Part shown: one piece after another, positions 43,113 through 52,829 of the stretch
Numbering within the stretch: position 1 is the stretch's first letter
Layout of the letters: each line of letters opens with the position of its first letter
Source of the DNA: JALOLG01 sp963776935
GTDB taxonomy: Bacteria; Actinomycetota; Acidimicrobiia; Acidimicrobiales; Ilumatobacteraceae
Length of the DNA stretch: 64,000 bases
Assembly (NCBI GenBank): GCA_963776935.1
Contig: CAVZOP010000002.1
Location: 806,001 to 870,000 of the forward strand
Direction of reading: 5' to 3'
Notes under the pieces: generated by a model
What the model was told of the DNA's origin: nothing
Database searches by the model: none
What the model saw: only the letters and a program-made list of their open reading frames with translations
Made by a program: the position numbers and the translations under genes

Positions 43113-44327
43113 GTGCGACGCCTCCCGCTGATCGTCCCGTTCGGCATGATCTCGGGCGCGATGGGTGCCGGCTACGGCGTGTTGTTCACGATGCTCGACG
43201 ACTACCGCGACGAGTACGGCATCAGCGAGTCACTGCTCGGCGGGATCATCGGCATCGGGTTCTTCGCCGGGTTCTTCTCGCAGATCCTGATCGCACCGCG
43301 CGCCGACCGCGGCCACGCCCGACAGTTGGTGCTGCTCGGCGTCGGACTGAACGGTGTCGGTCTGGTGATGATGGCGGTTTCGACCGCGTTCTTGCCGCTC
43401 TTCATCGGGCGCTTGGTGATGGGCGTCGGGATCGGCATGGCGGCCCCCGCGATCCGCCGCATCGTGATCCTGGCGGAACCCGAACGGCTCGGCCAGAACC
43501 TCGGCCGGCTGCTCGCGGCCGACGTCGGTGGGTTCGCACTCGGACCGGCGGTATCGGCCGTGCTCGTCGGACCATTTGGCATCCCGGCGCCGTTCCTCGT
43601 CATTGCCGTCGCCACCGCGATCGCGTTGCCGTTCGTCGCGAGAGTGCACGTGCACGAGACCGTCGAGCCGCCCGAACAGCGATTCGCCCTCGATCTGCTA
43701 CGGATCCGTCCATTCGCCGGCGCCGTGGCACTCGGTTCTGCAGTGTTCTTGATGATCGGCGCCTTCGATGCGCTGTGGGCCGTCGTGCTCGACGACATCG
43801 ACGCCAGCGAATGGATGTCGAACCTCGGCATCACGCTGTTCGCGCTGCCACTGATCGTGTTCGGCGCGGCCGGTGGCCGGCTCGCCCAACGGGTCGGTCC
43901 GTTCCGCCTCGGTACGTTCGGTTTGCTCGTCGGAGCGACGTGCATGTTCCTGTACGGGTTGATGCCGAGTGCCGGTGCGATGTTCGTGGTCGCCATGTTC
44001 CACGCCGTGAACGACGGATTCACCGTGTCGAGCACCGGTGTGGCGGTCGGCGTAACAGCCCCCGCTGAGCGGCAGGCGGGCGCCCAAGGCGTGCTCGGCG
44101 GGGCGCAGACACTGACCGCAGGAGTGACAGCAGTGGTGACCGGCGTGCTGTACGAGCACTTCGGACGCGCGGTCGCCTATGGGGTGAGCGCAGCGGCGAT
44201 GGTGACACTCGTCGCGATCGGCGTGCTGCTGGCCGGTCCGGCGTGGCGGATGCGCGGCGCGATCGCGGATCCGGCGCCGCTCGCGTGCGCCACCGAGGGT
44301 CACGTGCAGCCCGTCGCCTCCAACTGA
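43113..44327 (+). CDS. MFS transporter
   Basis: A 404-residue carrier with 12 predicted spans. It starts VRRLPLIVPFGMISGAMGAGYG; APRADRGHARQLVLLGV stands for the motif A loop and GRLVMGVGIGMAAPAIRRI follows the usual span 4. The substrate cannot be inferred. The GTG at 43113 is preferred over an upstream TTG at 43095. It stands alone between divergent and convergent neighbours. Confidence 0.85.
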   Translation: MRRLPLIVPFGMISGAMGAGYGVLFTMLDDYRDEYGISESLLGGIIGIGFFAGFFSQILIAPRADRGHARQLVLLGVGLNGVGLVMMAVSTAFLPLFIGRLVMGVGIGMAAPAIRRIVILAEPERLGQNLGRLLAADVGGFALGPAVSAVLVGPFGIPAPFLVIAVATAIALPFVARVHVHETVEPPEQRFALDLLRIRPFAGAVALGSAVFLMIGAFDALWAVVLDDIDASEWMSNLGITLFALPLIVFGAAGGRLAQRVGPFRLGTFGLLVGATCMFLYGLMPSAGAMFVVAMFHAVNDGFTVSSTGVAVGVTAPAERQAGAQGVLGGAQTLTAGVTAVVTGVLYEHFGRAVAYGVSAAAMVTLVAIGVLLAGPAWRMRGAIADPAPLACATEGHVQPVASN

Positions 44328-44366
44328 TCGCATCGGCCGGTCCGCCGGCGCCGCCGCGACAACTCG

Positions 44367-45218
44367 TCACGACGCGGCGGTGATGTCCCGACGCTCGAAC
44401 AGCGCGGTGGCTGCGGCGACGACTGCGATGAGGTAGCCGACGAGCGCGGTCAGGGCGACGACCGGCGGGCGTTGGAACTCGACGCCTTCCATCTGCGCCC
44501 ACGGAATGACGGTCGCCACGTTCTCACTGACCATGAACCGCGCCAGCTGTGGCCGAAAGCCGGCAACGACTCGTTCCACGACGAGCGCCCACGCGGCGAG
44601 AACTACCAGTGCCGCGCTCGTGTTCCGACCGATGGTCGCAACGCTGACCGCCAGCACGGCGACGAGCGATGCGATCAGCGCCACGCGTGACATGGCGAGG
44701 ATGAGCGACCACCACCATGCCCCGTCGACGCCGTCCGTGGTGCCGTGGGTCAGGACGGCAGGCAGCGTCGAGGCGAGGAACAGGACCTCGAGAACGAACC
44801 CGATGGCGAACGCGAGCACGAGCGCCGAAACCGTGCGCGCCATGTGGAGGCGCACCCGCGACGGTTCCCAGGTGAGCACGGTGGTGATGGTGCCTGCCCG
44901 CCATTCGGCGCCCGCCACGGATGCGCCACAGATGGCCGCGCCCACCACGAGGAACAACGCTCCGACGGTGAGGACCCCGTCGGCGGTCCCCGCCACCCAC
45001 CAACTCGACAAGTGTGCCGGATGGTCATGGGCCCGGGCCAGGGCGATCGGATCGCGGCTCGACAGGAACGCCGCGACACCAGTGACGACGCACCCGGCGA
45101 GGGCGACGACAACCATCCACCGCACGATGCGGCGGTGGAGGGCCCGACGCATCTCGACCCAGACCACCTGTGCCAACGACCCGGGCCGGCCGTTTGTCTT
45201 CGTGGGATCGGGGCTCAT
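44367..45218 (-). CDS. ABC-2-type transporter permease
   Basis: A 283-residue membrane protein with six predicted spans (MVVVALAGCVVTGVAAFL near residue 35, LFLVVGAAICGASVAGAEW, and four more). GASVAGAEWRAGTITTVLTW is the typical ABC-2 segment with an EWRxGT motif. It overlaps the preceding ATPase gene by four bases. Together they should form an exporter of unknown substrate. Confidence 0.85.
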   Translation of the reverse strand: MSPDPTKTNGRPGSLAQVVWVEMRRALHRRIVRWMVVVALAGCVVTGVAAFLSSRDPIALARAHDHPAHLSSWWVAGTADGVLTVGALFLVVGAAICGASVAGAEWRAGTITTVLTWEPSRVRLHMARTVSALVLAFAIGFVLEVLFLASTLPAVLTHGTTDGVDGAWWWSLILAMSRVALIASLVAVLAVSVATIGRNTSAALVVLAAWALVVERVVAGFRPQLARFMVSENVATVIPWAQMEGVEFQRPPVVALTALVGYLIAVVAAATALFERRDITAAS

Positions 45219-46162
45219 GCCGCCACCGCCTCTTGTGGTTCGTCCGCGGTCTCGCGTTCGGTGATCTCGAGGAACAACTCCTCCAGCGTCACGGCGTCGG
45301 GCCGGAGCTCGGAGACGTACAGCCCGGCATCGGCCAGCAGGCGCGTGACGTGGGCCGCATCTGCGGCAGGGAGCGCAACACGGAGTTGACCGTCGGCGCG
45401 CTCGACAACCAGCCCCGCCGCCCGCAGCACCGCGGTACCCCCGTCGACGTCATCCAGACCGACGAGCAATGACGGGCGGGCTGCCTCGGCAAGAACGTCG
45501 TCGACGCGCCCGCTGAGCAACAACCGACCCCGATCGATGATGGCCACCCGGTCGCACGTTTGCTCGACCTCGGCCAGCAGGTGGCTCGACACGAACACCG
45601 TGCGACCTTCGGTTCCGAGCTGGCGCAGGAGGTCGCGGACCTCACGTATGCCGGCTGGGTCAAGACCGTTGGCGGGCTCGTCGAGGACGACGAGGGCGGG
45701 ATCCTTGAGCAGCGCAGCGGCGAGTCCGAGCCGCTGGCGCATGCCCAACGAGTACTTTCGAACCTTGTCGCCACCACGATCGCCGAGCCCGACGAGGGCG
45801 AGGCACTCGTCGACACGGCGCCGACCGATCCCGTCGAGCGCGCCGAGCAGCTCGAGGTTCTCGCGGGCCGTCATCGTCGGGAACATCGCAGGCGTCTCGA
45901 TGATCGCTCCGATCCGACGCATCACGTTCGGCAGTTCGGCCGGGGTCGGCCGGCCGAGCACGGCCGTGCGTCCGGCGGTCGCCGCGACGAGGCCGAGCAT
46001 GCAGCGAATTGTCGTGGTCTTCCCGGAGCCGTTCGGGCCGAGGAACCCGAACACACCTCCCTCCGGAACACTGAGTGAAAGGCCTTCGATGGCCACGTTC
46101 GGCGCGCCACGCCATCGGGGGTACACCTTGCGCAACCCGTCGAACTCGATTGCTGTCGTCAT
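45215..46162 (-). CDS. ABC transporter ATP-binding protein
   Basis: A 315-residue ATPase. Walker A is GPNGSGKTTT, the signature is KYSLGMRQRLGLA, Walker B is ALVVLDEPANGLDP and the H-loop is VFVSSHLLAEVEQ. The C-terminal 80 residues form the extension seen in drug- or bacitracin-type exporters. The ATG at 46162 is fixed by the usual MTTAIEFDGLRKVYP start. The pair with the permease gene resembles DrrAB/CcmA-type systems. The intergenic region to the divergent protease gene is 193 bases with no clear operator. Confidence 0.92.
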   Translation of the reverse strand: MTTAIEFDGLRKVYPRWRGAPNVAIEGLSLSVPEGGVFGFLGPNGSGKTTTIRCMLGLVAATAGRTAVLGRPTPAELPNVMRRIGAIIETPAMFPTMTARENLELLGALDGIGRRRVDECLALVGLGDRGGDKVRKYSLGMRQRLGLAAALLKDPALVVLDEPANGLDPAGIREVRDLLRQLGTEGRTVFVSSHLLAEVEQTCDRVAIIDRGRLLLSGRVDDVLAEAARPSLLVGLDDVDGGTAVLRAAGLVVERADGQLRVALPAADAAHVTRLLADAGLYVSELRPDAVTLEELFLEITERETADEPQEAVAA

Positions 46163-46355
46163 GCTCGTACGGACGCACACGGGCGCTTCGCGGGTGACAA
46201 CAGTTCGATGAGTCCACCGCGCGACGTGCGCAGGTCCTCGAATCACGGCGAATTGTCGGCCTGTCGGACGCCCTACTACTCTCCGGCCACCGGCTGCGGA
46301 GCCGGGCGAGGGCAGGCGACGGGCCGCCCTCGGAGGGGACACACTGGGCGGGACG

Positions 46356-48821
46356 ATGCGACGGATGTTGGCGACAGTCATGGCAATCGTGCTGTCGGCG
46401 ACCATCGCCGTCGGTCCGCCGTCGGGCGGAGTGCTCGCCCAAGCCGTTGGGGCGTTCGAGCCGTTGCCCGCGCCGCAGCGGTTGCTCGACACGCGGCCCG
46501 GTGCGGCGACGGCTGACGGCCAGTTCGCGGGCATTGATGTCCGTCCTGGCGGGAGCACGCTCGAGTTGCCGGTCGCCGGTCGCGCCGGTGTTTCGACGAC
46601 CGCCTCGTCGGTGGTGTTGAACGTGACCGTCGACGCCGCTCGTGAGGACGGCTTCGTCACCGTGCATCCCTGCGATACGCCGCGGCCCAACGCGTCGAAC
46701 CTCAACTACCGGAGCGGGCAGACGATCCCCAACACAGTGGTGACGAGGCTCGGGCCGGGGGGCACGGTCTGCCTGTACACGTACGGCGCGACGCATCTCA
46801 TCGTCGACGTCGCCGGGGTCCTGGCACCGGATGCGTTCAGCCCATTGCCGGCGCCACAGCGGTTGCTCGACACCCGCCCCGGTGCGGCGACGGCGGACGG
46901 GCAGTTCGCCGGCATCGATGTCCGTCCTGCCGGGAGCACGCTCGAGTTGCCGGTCGCGGGTCGCGCTGGTGTTTCGCCGACGGCGTCGTCGGTGGTGTTG
47001 AACGTGACCGTCGACGCCGCTCGCGAGGATGGCTTCGTCACCGTGTTCCCGTGCGACATGCCGCGGCCGAACGCGTCGAACCTCAACTACGTCGCCGGCA
47101 CCACGATCCCGAACGCCGTGGTGACACGGGTGGGCGCGGGCGGCACGGTCTGCCTGTACACGTACGGCGCCATCGACTTGATCGTCGACGTCGCGGGCGT
47201 GTTCACGCCCGGGTCGTTCAACCCGCTCGCGGCACCGCAACGGGTGCTCGACTCGCGACCGCTGGGGAACACCGCTGACGGGTTGTTCGCGGCGGGCGGT
47301 GCCCAACCACGCAACACGACGGTGCAACTCACGATCGCCGGGCGCTTGGGTGTGCCGGCCGACGCGTCGGCGGTGGTGCTCAACGTCACCGCCGTCAACG
47401 CCCTCGAAGGTGGCTTCGTCACGGTTCACCCGCGGGGCACTGCGCTGCCCAACGCCTCGAACCTGAACTTCGTCGCCGGCCAGAACATCCCGAACGCGGT
47501 CATCACGCGGGTCGGTCCCGGTGGCGCGGTGTGCTTCTTCACGTCCGGTGCGACGCATCTGATCGTCGACGTGGCGGGATGGTTGACGGGCCCGCCACCG
47601 GCGGCGACGGGCCCGAACTGCCCGTCGAGCGCGCCGACGCACTCCACCGAGGAGGCGACCGCGGCGCTCGTGGTCCGACCGGCCCTGCACCGCGCCGTCG
47701 GCGAGGATCGCATCGCGGTCTGGGTGTGTGATGTCCCGGCCGACACGACGACCGCGCCGTACACGTTCCTGGAACACGTCGACGTCGACGCCGGCCAGGT
47801 CGCCGCCTGGGCGCAGAGCACGGTCGCGCCGTACTTCGCAGAAGCGTCGCGAGGGAGGTACACAGCCACGTTCACGGCGCTCGGACGGATCCAGCTGGCG
47901 AGCACGGAAGGCCCGTGGGACTGTGAACGCAAGGCGCAGGCGCTGACGACCGCCCCGTACACCAACGTTCTGTTCACCGACACTCGCTCGTACGGCGGCG
48001 GCCAGGCATCACCGGGCTTGATCTGGGGGTCGGGCGGATCCGACCTCGGCGTCCTCGAAAGCGGCTCGCCGGACCGTACGTGGCGAGGCGCATGGGTGGG
48101 CGGCGGGGCGACCGCCCTCGACCTGAACCCGTCGGTGGTGGTGCACGAGATCGGCCACACGTTGCACTGGCCGCACTCGTACCTCAGCCACGGCGACGAG
48201 TACGACAACCGGGTCGACGTGATGAGCGGTGAGCCCGACGACGGATGGTGCACCAAGCCGACACCCGGGGGCGGCTACATGTTGTGGCCGTGCGAGCCCC
48301 AGCACACGCTCGCGTTCAACCGGTTCGCGAGCGGTTGGATCGACGGGGGGCAGGTGGCGATCCATCCGTCGGGGACGGTCAACTACACGCTCGACGCACC
48401 CACCCGGAACGGTCTGCAGTTCGTCGCCCTGCCCGATCCGTCGGACCCGCGGAGCATGCTGACGCTCGAGGCCCGACCCCGTGTCGGCCGCGATCGCTTC
48501 CTCGAGGCCGAGGGTGTGGCGATCCACATGGTCGATCAGGTACCCAGGGACAGCGGCATCAGCGGCATCAGCACGGGACGCCGCCAACGGCAGGCGCTCG
48601 GCTCGTCGGAGAGCTACGCCCACGTCGTCGCCGTCGGTGCCAGCATCACCGTGCACGGCGTCACGGTCACCGTGCACAGCCGGACTGGCGACAGCTACGA
48701 GGTGACGGTCAGTGGTTCGTACCGGATGCCACCGTCGAACTACTTCACGGACGACGCCGCAACGGTGTCCTGCGCCACGCTCGACCTCGCCGACGTATTC
48801 AGTCGTCGCTGTCCGCGTTGA
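46356..48821 (+). CDS. secreted metzincin-like metalloprotease with three N-terminal DTR/IVDV repeats
   Basis: An 821-residue exported protein. The signal peptide is MRRMLATVMAIVLSATIAVG with a likely cut near ALA-type LAQAV. Three repeats of exactly 127 residues follow (about 37-420), each with LLDTRPG, SVVLNVTV, FVTVHP, PNASNLN, IPN.V.TR and LIVDVAG. Residues about 430-780 are a protease domain: HEIGHTLHWPH at 597-607 gives the HExxHxxxxxH zinc motif, and a Met-turn VDVMSGE is near 623. The repeats probably form a beta structure for surface attachment or matrix binding. The family beyond the zincin motif is not recognised. Confidence 0.82.
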   Translation: MRRMLATVMAIVLSATIAVGPPSGGVLAQAVGAFEPLPAPQRLLDTRPGAATADGQFAGIDVRPGGSTLELPVAGRAGVSTTASSVVLNVTVDAAREDGFVTVHPCDTPRPNASNLNYRSGQTIPNTVVTRLGPGGTVCLYTYGATHLIVDVAGVLAPDAFSPLPAPQRLLDTRPGAATADGQFAGIDVRPAGSTLELPVAGRAGVSPTASSVVLNVTVDAAREDGFVTVFPCDMPRPNASNLNYVAGTTIPNAVVTRVGAGGTVCLYTYGAIDLIVDVAGVFTPGSFNPLAAPQRVLDSRPLGNTADGLFAAGGAQPRNTTVQLTIAGRLGVPADASAVVLNVTAVNALEGGFVTVHPRGTALPNASNLNFVAGQNIPNAVITRVGPGGAVCFFTSGATHLIVDVAGWLTGPPPAATGPNCPSSAPTHSTEEATAALVVRPALHRAVGEDRIAVWVCDVPADTTTAPYTFLEHVDVDAGQVAAWAQSTVAPYFAEASRGRYTATFTALGRIQLASTEGPWDCERKAQALTTAPYTNVLFTDTRSYGGGQASPGLIWGSGGSDLGVLESGSPDRTWRGAWVGGGATALDLNPSVVVHEIGHTLHWPHSYLSHGDEYDNRVDVMSGEPDDGWCTKPTPGGGYMLWPCEPQHTLAFNRFASGWIDGGQVAIHPSGTVNYTLDAPTRNGLQFVALPDPSDPRSMLTLEARPRVGRDRFLEAEGVAIHMVDQVPRDSGISGISTGRRQRQALGSSESYAHVVAVGASITVHGVTVTVHSRTGDSYEVTVSGSYRMPPSNYFTDDAATVSCATLDLADVFSRRCPR
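46464..47600 (+). repeat. three in-frame 381-bp repeats
   Basis: Units begin near 46464, 46845 and 47226 with an exact period of 381 bp (127 residues). The first two are very close in DNA (long identical stretches such as the one encoding STLELPVAGRAGVS); the third is diverged. Confidence 0.85.
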
Positions 48822-49014
48822 CGTAGGTGATCAGGCGGGCTCGCTGACCGGGCGCGACCGATTCCTCGAATTCCGCTCAGGTTCTCCCGACACCGGTCGA
48901 TAACACACCCCATATATCGCTGTGTTCTCGGTGAAGTGGGACTGAACGTGTAGTCGTTCGTCCGCCCGCTCCGCCGCGGCGGCCTGACGGCCAATCATCG
49001 AACGGAGAGAGGAA

Positions 49015-50527
49015 ATGACATTGAAGTGGCGGGGCGTGCGTCCTGGTTTGTGGCGCAGTCGTTGGGCGGCCTTCGGGGCCGCCGTTGCAGTAACACTGGG
49101 TGGGGGTGGTCTGTTCGTCGCCAACGCGGCCGGACCCGGCGCGGCATCCGCGTACTACGCGGTCGCACCGACCCGAGCGATCGACACACGGGACGGCACG
49201 GGCGTTCGCGCCGGCATGGTCGGCGAGGGTGAGACGCTGACGTTCAGCTTCGTCGGTGTGGCGGGTGTTCCGGCCGGGGCCGATTCGGTGGCGATCAACC
49301 TGACCGTCGTCGGCGGTACCCAGGCGTCGTTCCTCACGCTGTACCCGGCCGGGCAGGAGCTGCCGGTCGCTTCGAGCATCAACTGGGCCAACAGCGACGC
49401 GGTCGCCAACGAGCTCACGCTGAAGCTCGGTGCCGATGGTGCGCTCAACATCTTCAACTCGGTCGGCAGCGTTCACGTCATCGTCGACGTGGTCGGGTAC
49501 CTGTCGCCGATGGAGCAGCTCGGCGCCTCGGACGAGTCGGGCGACAAGGGACCGACCGGCGACAAGGGACCGACCGGTGACAAGGGTGCGACGGGTGACA
49601 AGGGTGCGACGGGGAACGCGGGCGCCGATGGAGACCCCGGTCTCGACGGTGCTCCCGGCGCCGATGGAAACCCCGGTGCCGATGGCGCTCCCGGTGCCCC
49701 GGGAGCCGACGGGAACGCTGGGCCCGACGGCGCCCCCGGCCCCGTCGGTGACAAAGGTGCGACCGGCGATGCCGGTCCCGACGGTGCCCCGGGTGCCCCG
49801 GGTGTCGATGGGAACGCTGGGCCCGACGGCGCTCCGGGCGCGCAGGGTCCGGTCGGTGACAAGGGTGCGACCGGTGACGCCGGGGCGACTGGTGCTCCCG
49901 GCGCCGATGGCAACCCCGGTCCCGACGGCGCTCCTGGTGCCCCCGGATCGGCAGGGCCCGGTCGGCGACAAGGGCCCGGCCGGCGACAAGGGTGCCACTG
50001 GCGACCAGGGCCCCGTCGGCGAGCAGGGTCCCGTCGGCGACAAGGGTGCGACCGGCGATGCCGGGGCGACTGGTGCTCCCGGCGCCGCGGGTGCCGATGG
50101 CAACCCCGGTGCCGATGGCGCTCCTGGTGCCCCCGGCGCTCCTGGTGCTCAGGGCCCGGTCGGTGACAAGGGTCCGGTCGGCGATCAGGGTCCGGTCGGC
50201 GGCCAGGGTCCGGTCGGCGGCCAGGGTCCGGTCGGCAACCAGGGCCCGACCGGCCTTCCAGGGAACGCGGCGACGATCACTGTGCGGACGGCCACCGGCA
50301 ACGCGACCGCCGCGAACGGCGGCATCACCGCATCGTGCACCGGCACGGAGAAGGCGCTCGGCGGCGGCGGGCTCGCTCCCGCCACCGCCGACAACTCCCG
50401 GATGAACTCGAATGCGCCGGTCATGACCCTGACCAACCCGACCGGTTGGCGAGTCGAATGGCACGGCACGAGTGGCGGGACTCCCGACGCCGGCACCTAC
50501 ACGGTGTACGCGATCTGCGCGGCCTGA
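49015..50527 (+). CDS. secreted collagen-like (Gly-X-Y) surface protein with N-terminal DTR/IVDV repeat, frameshifted as read
   Basis: After a signal segment (RWAAFGAAVAVTLGGGGLFVANA) one repeat of the DTR/IVDV type spans about 40-165 (APTRAIDTRDGTG to VIVDVVGYLSP). It is followed by about 240 residues of Gly-X-Y triplets (GDKGATG, GAPGADG and like) and a C-terminal beta domain ending WHGTSGGTPDAGTYTVYAICA. The triplets continue without a break only if one G of the GG at 49960-49961 is removed (GSAGPVGDKGPAG). Total about 503 residues. Collagen-like stalks hold adhesive heads off the cell. An AGAGAGG site precedes the ATG. Confidence 0.85.
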
Positions 50528-50546
50528 GTCGCTACCCCGGGCCGTC

Positions 50547-50585
50547 GCCCACCGGAGCCGATCAGTAGCGTCGGCTCCGGTGGGC
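50547..50585. terminator. terminator hairpin after the collagen-like gene
   Basis: Perfect 15-bp inverted repeat, GCCCACCGGAGCCGA (50547-50561) and its reverse complement (50571-50585), loop of nine bases. The GTG proposed as the P450 start lies inside the right arm, so transcript end and next start overlap. Confidence 0.75.
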
Positions 50586-51830
50586 ACGGTCGCGGAGGAG
50601 CAGCTCAGCATCTTCACCGACCCGGCGGCGTACGCCGACGAGGATTCGTGGCACGAGCAGGCCAGGGTGCTGCGCGACGAGCAGGGCATCGTCCGCATCG
50701 AGGACCCCGGATTCGTGCCGTTCTGGGCGGTGCTCCGTCACGCCGACGTCTCGGCGGTCGGGCGCAACAGCCAGGGATTCCGCAACGCACCGCATCCGAT
50801 CCTCGTCGACGGCCCCGACCGCGAGGGTGGCGGGCCGCCCGTGCGCAATCTCGTCGGGATGGACGGCGACGAGCACCGAGAGTTCCGCAACATCATCGCC
50901 CAGTGGTTCACCCCCGGTTCTCTCCGATCACGCACCGGTGAGATCGGGCGGGCGGTCACGTCGCTGCTCGACGACCTCGAGACTCGCAACGGCGAGACCA
51001 TCGAGTTCGCCAGCGAGGTCGCGGCGGGGATGCCGTTGCGCGTGATCCTCTCCGCCCTCGGCGTCCCTGCGGATGACGATGCCCGCATCCATCACCTGTC
51101 GCAGGAGCTGTTCGGCTCGAAGGACAGTGACGTCGCTCGTGCCGACAACGACGTCACGATCGCCGCCGTCGTCCAGGAGTTCGGCGAGTACTTCATGGAG
51201 TTGGCGATGCGGCGGCGCGCCGAGCCGACCGACGACCTCGGATCGATCATCGCCAACGCAACCGTGCAGGGCAGGCTCCTCGAACCGTCCGAGCTGGTCC
51301 CGTATTTCGTGTTGCTCACCGCGGCCGGCCATGACACCGTCAGCACGGTGCTGGCCGGGAGCATCGAGGCCCTGGCTCGTCACCCCGACCAGATCGCGCT
51401 GCTGCAGGAGAACCCCGCCCTGATCCCCAACGCCGTCGAGGAGATGGCCAGGTGGGTCACCCCGACCAAGCACTTCATGCGCAATGCCGCCGGTGACGCG
51501 ATGATCGGCTCGCGGCGCATCGGCGCCGGCGACTGGTTGTTGCTGTCGTATCCATCGGCGAACCGCGATCCGGCTGTGTTCGCCTCGCCGTTCACCTTCG
51601 ACGTGACCCGTGCTGACGCCAGCCACCACCTTGCCTACGGCGTCGGCCCACATTTCTGCGTCGGCGCCCACCTTGCCCGGATCGAGCTGCGGACCTTCTT
51701 CGAGCAGTTCATTCCGCGGTTGCGGTCACTCGAGCTCGCCGGCGATGTGGTGCGGGCGAAGACGACGTTCGTCGCCACGTTCAAGCGTCTGCCCGTGCAC
51801 ATCGAGTTGGCTGACTCACCGAGACAGTGA
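50580..51830 (+). CDS. cytochrome P450
   Basis: A 416-residue soluble P450. The I-helix oxygen motif is TAAGHDTVSTV, the ExxR pair falls near ALARHPDQIALLQENPA and the following EEMARWVTP, and the heme loop is YGVGPHFCVGAHLARIE with the ligand Cys. It resembles bacterial CYP families acting on sterol-like or aromatic acids, but the substrate is not readable. No ferredoxin gene is adjacent. The GTG at 50580 is the only nearby start consistent with VAEEQLSIFTDP; it lies in the upstream hairpin. Confidence 0.93.
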   Translation: MGTVAEEQLSIFTDPAAYADEDSWHEQARVLRDEQGIVRIEDPGFVPFWAVLRHADVSAVGRNSQGFRNAPHPILVDGPDREGGGPPVRNLVGMDGDEHREFRNIIAQWFTPGSLRSRTGEIGRAVTSLLDDLETRNGETIEFASEVAAGMPLRVILSALGVPADDDARIHHLSQELFGSKDSDVARADNDVTIAAVVQEFGEYFMELAMRRRAEPTDDLGSIIANATVQGRLLEPSELVPYFVLLTAAGHDTVSTVLAGSIEALARHPDQIALLQENPALIPNAVEEMARWVTPTKHFMRNAAGDAMIGSRRIGAGDWLLLSYPSANRDPAVFASPFTFDVTRADASHHLAYGVGPHFCVGAHLARIELRTFFEQFIPRLRSLELAGDVVRAKTTFVATFKRLPVHIELADSPRQ

Positions 51831-51869
51831 TCGCCTACCTCCCCAGGTGGGAGCCAGATTGGTGCGCCG

Positions 51870-52733
51870 CTATCCGGTGCGAACGGATCGCAGTGCACCG
51901 GGTCGGCGACCGGCGAGGCGGTCGAGACCGGCCGACGTGGCCGAGTCGGCCGGCACGTAGATCACCAGCCGCTGGCGGTCGGGGTCGGCGAGCTCGAGGA
52001 TCTCGAACGCCATCCGCAGGACCCCCACCTCGGGGTGGGCGAACGCCCGGACGCCGGTACGTTTGCTGCCGACCGGTCGACGGTCCCAGCGCTCGGTGAA
52101 ATCGGCTCCGGCGAGCTGAGCAAGGTGATCGGCGAGAGCCCGGGTGTCGTCGTCCGGTCCGCGCAGCTCGGCGCGGAGGTTGGCGATCTGCTCGTCGGCG
52201 ACGTCGTCCCAGTCGGGGAACGCGGTCCGCGCCCGCGCGTCGCCGAACGTGTACAAGAACAGGTTCGGGTCGTCACCGTCGAGGATGCCGAGCGGGCGCG
52301 CCAAGCGCTCGTACCCGTCGGTCCACGCCAGGAGTGAACCCAGGTGGTTGACGACGAAGGCCGGGGCCGGCTCGAGACGCTCGAGGACCGCCTGCACGGT
52401 CGGGCGCACGGAACGGGCGGCAGCTCTCGCGTGTGGGCACAACTCGACGCCGTTGCTGATGACTGCCAACTGCCGAAGGTGGTTCAGATCGTCCTCGCTC
52501 AGGCGCAGCGCTTCTGCCAGGGCGGCCAGCACCTGCGGCGACGGGTGGGTGTCGCGTCCCTGCTCGATGCGGATCAGGTAGTCGACGCTGACCCCGGCCA
52601 AGGTGGCCAGCTCGGCCCTCCGCAGGCCGGGTGTACGCCGCCGCGGCCCCTCGGGCAGGCCGACCTCGGCGGGAGTCACGGCCTCCCGTCGGCTGCGCAG
52701 GAACGTCCCCAGCTCGCCTTCGATCACCGCCAC
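51870..52733 (-). CDS. XRE-family transcriptional regulator with MmyB-like C-terminal domain
   Basis: A 287-residue regulator. The N-terminal helix-turn-helix has RRRTPGLRRAELATLAGVSV, then DYLIRIEQGRDTHPSPQVLA; the C-terminal region (AFVVNHLGSLLAWTDGYERL and on) matches the MmyB-like PAS-type ligand domain typical of Streptomyces regulators next to oxidoreductases. The start is the GTG at 52733, with another GTG two codons in. It diverges from the YceI gene across 96 bases and is convergent with the P450 gene, either of which could be its target. Confidence 0.9.
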   Translation of the reverse strand: MAVIEGELGTFLRSRREAVTPAEVGLPEGPRRRTPGLRRAELATLAGVSVDYLIRIEQGRDTHPSPQVLAALAEALRLSEDDLNHLRQLAVISNGVELCPHARAAARSVRPTVQAVLERLEPAPAFVVNHLGSLLAWTDGYERLARPLGILDGDDPNLFLYTFGDARARTAFPDWDDVADEQIANLRAELRGPDDDTRALADHLAQLAGADFTERWDRRPVGSKRTGVRAFAHPEVGVLRMAFEILELADPDRQRLVIYVPADSATSAGLDRLAGRRPGALRSVRTG

Positions 52734-52829
52734 ATTCTGCCAACGGACGGCGCCGTTTGTCGTAGCCCTGTGAGGGCCAGCCTTGACCCGGTCTCCCTCG
52801 AACACGCTCGGTGCCGCAGTGTTGCCGCC

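Noticed and set aside
49540..50260. CRISPR array or tandem DNA repeat in the GC-rich repeats
   Set aside because: The period is that of Gly-X-Y codons, there are no constant-length spacers, and the translation is a collagen-like protein.
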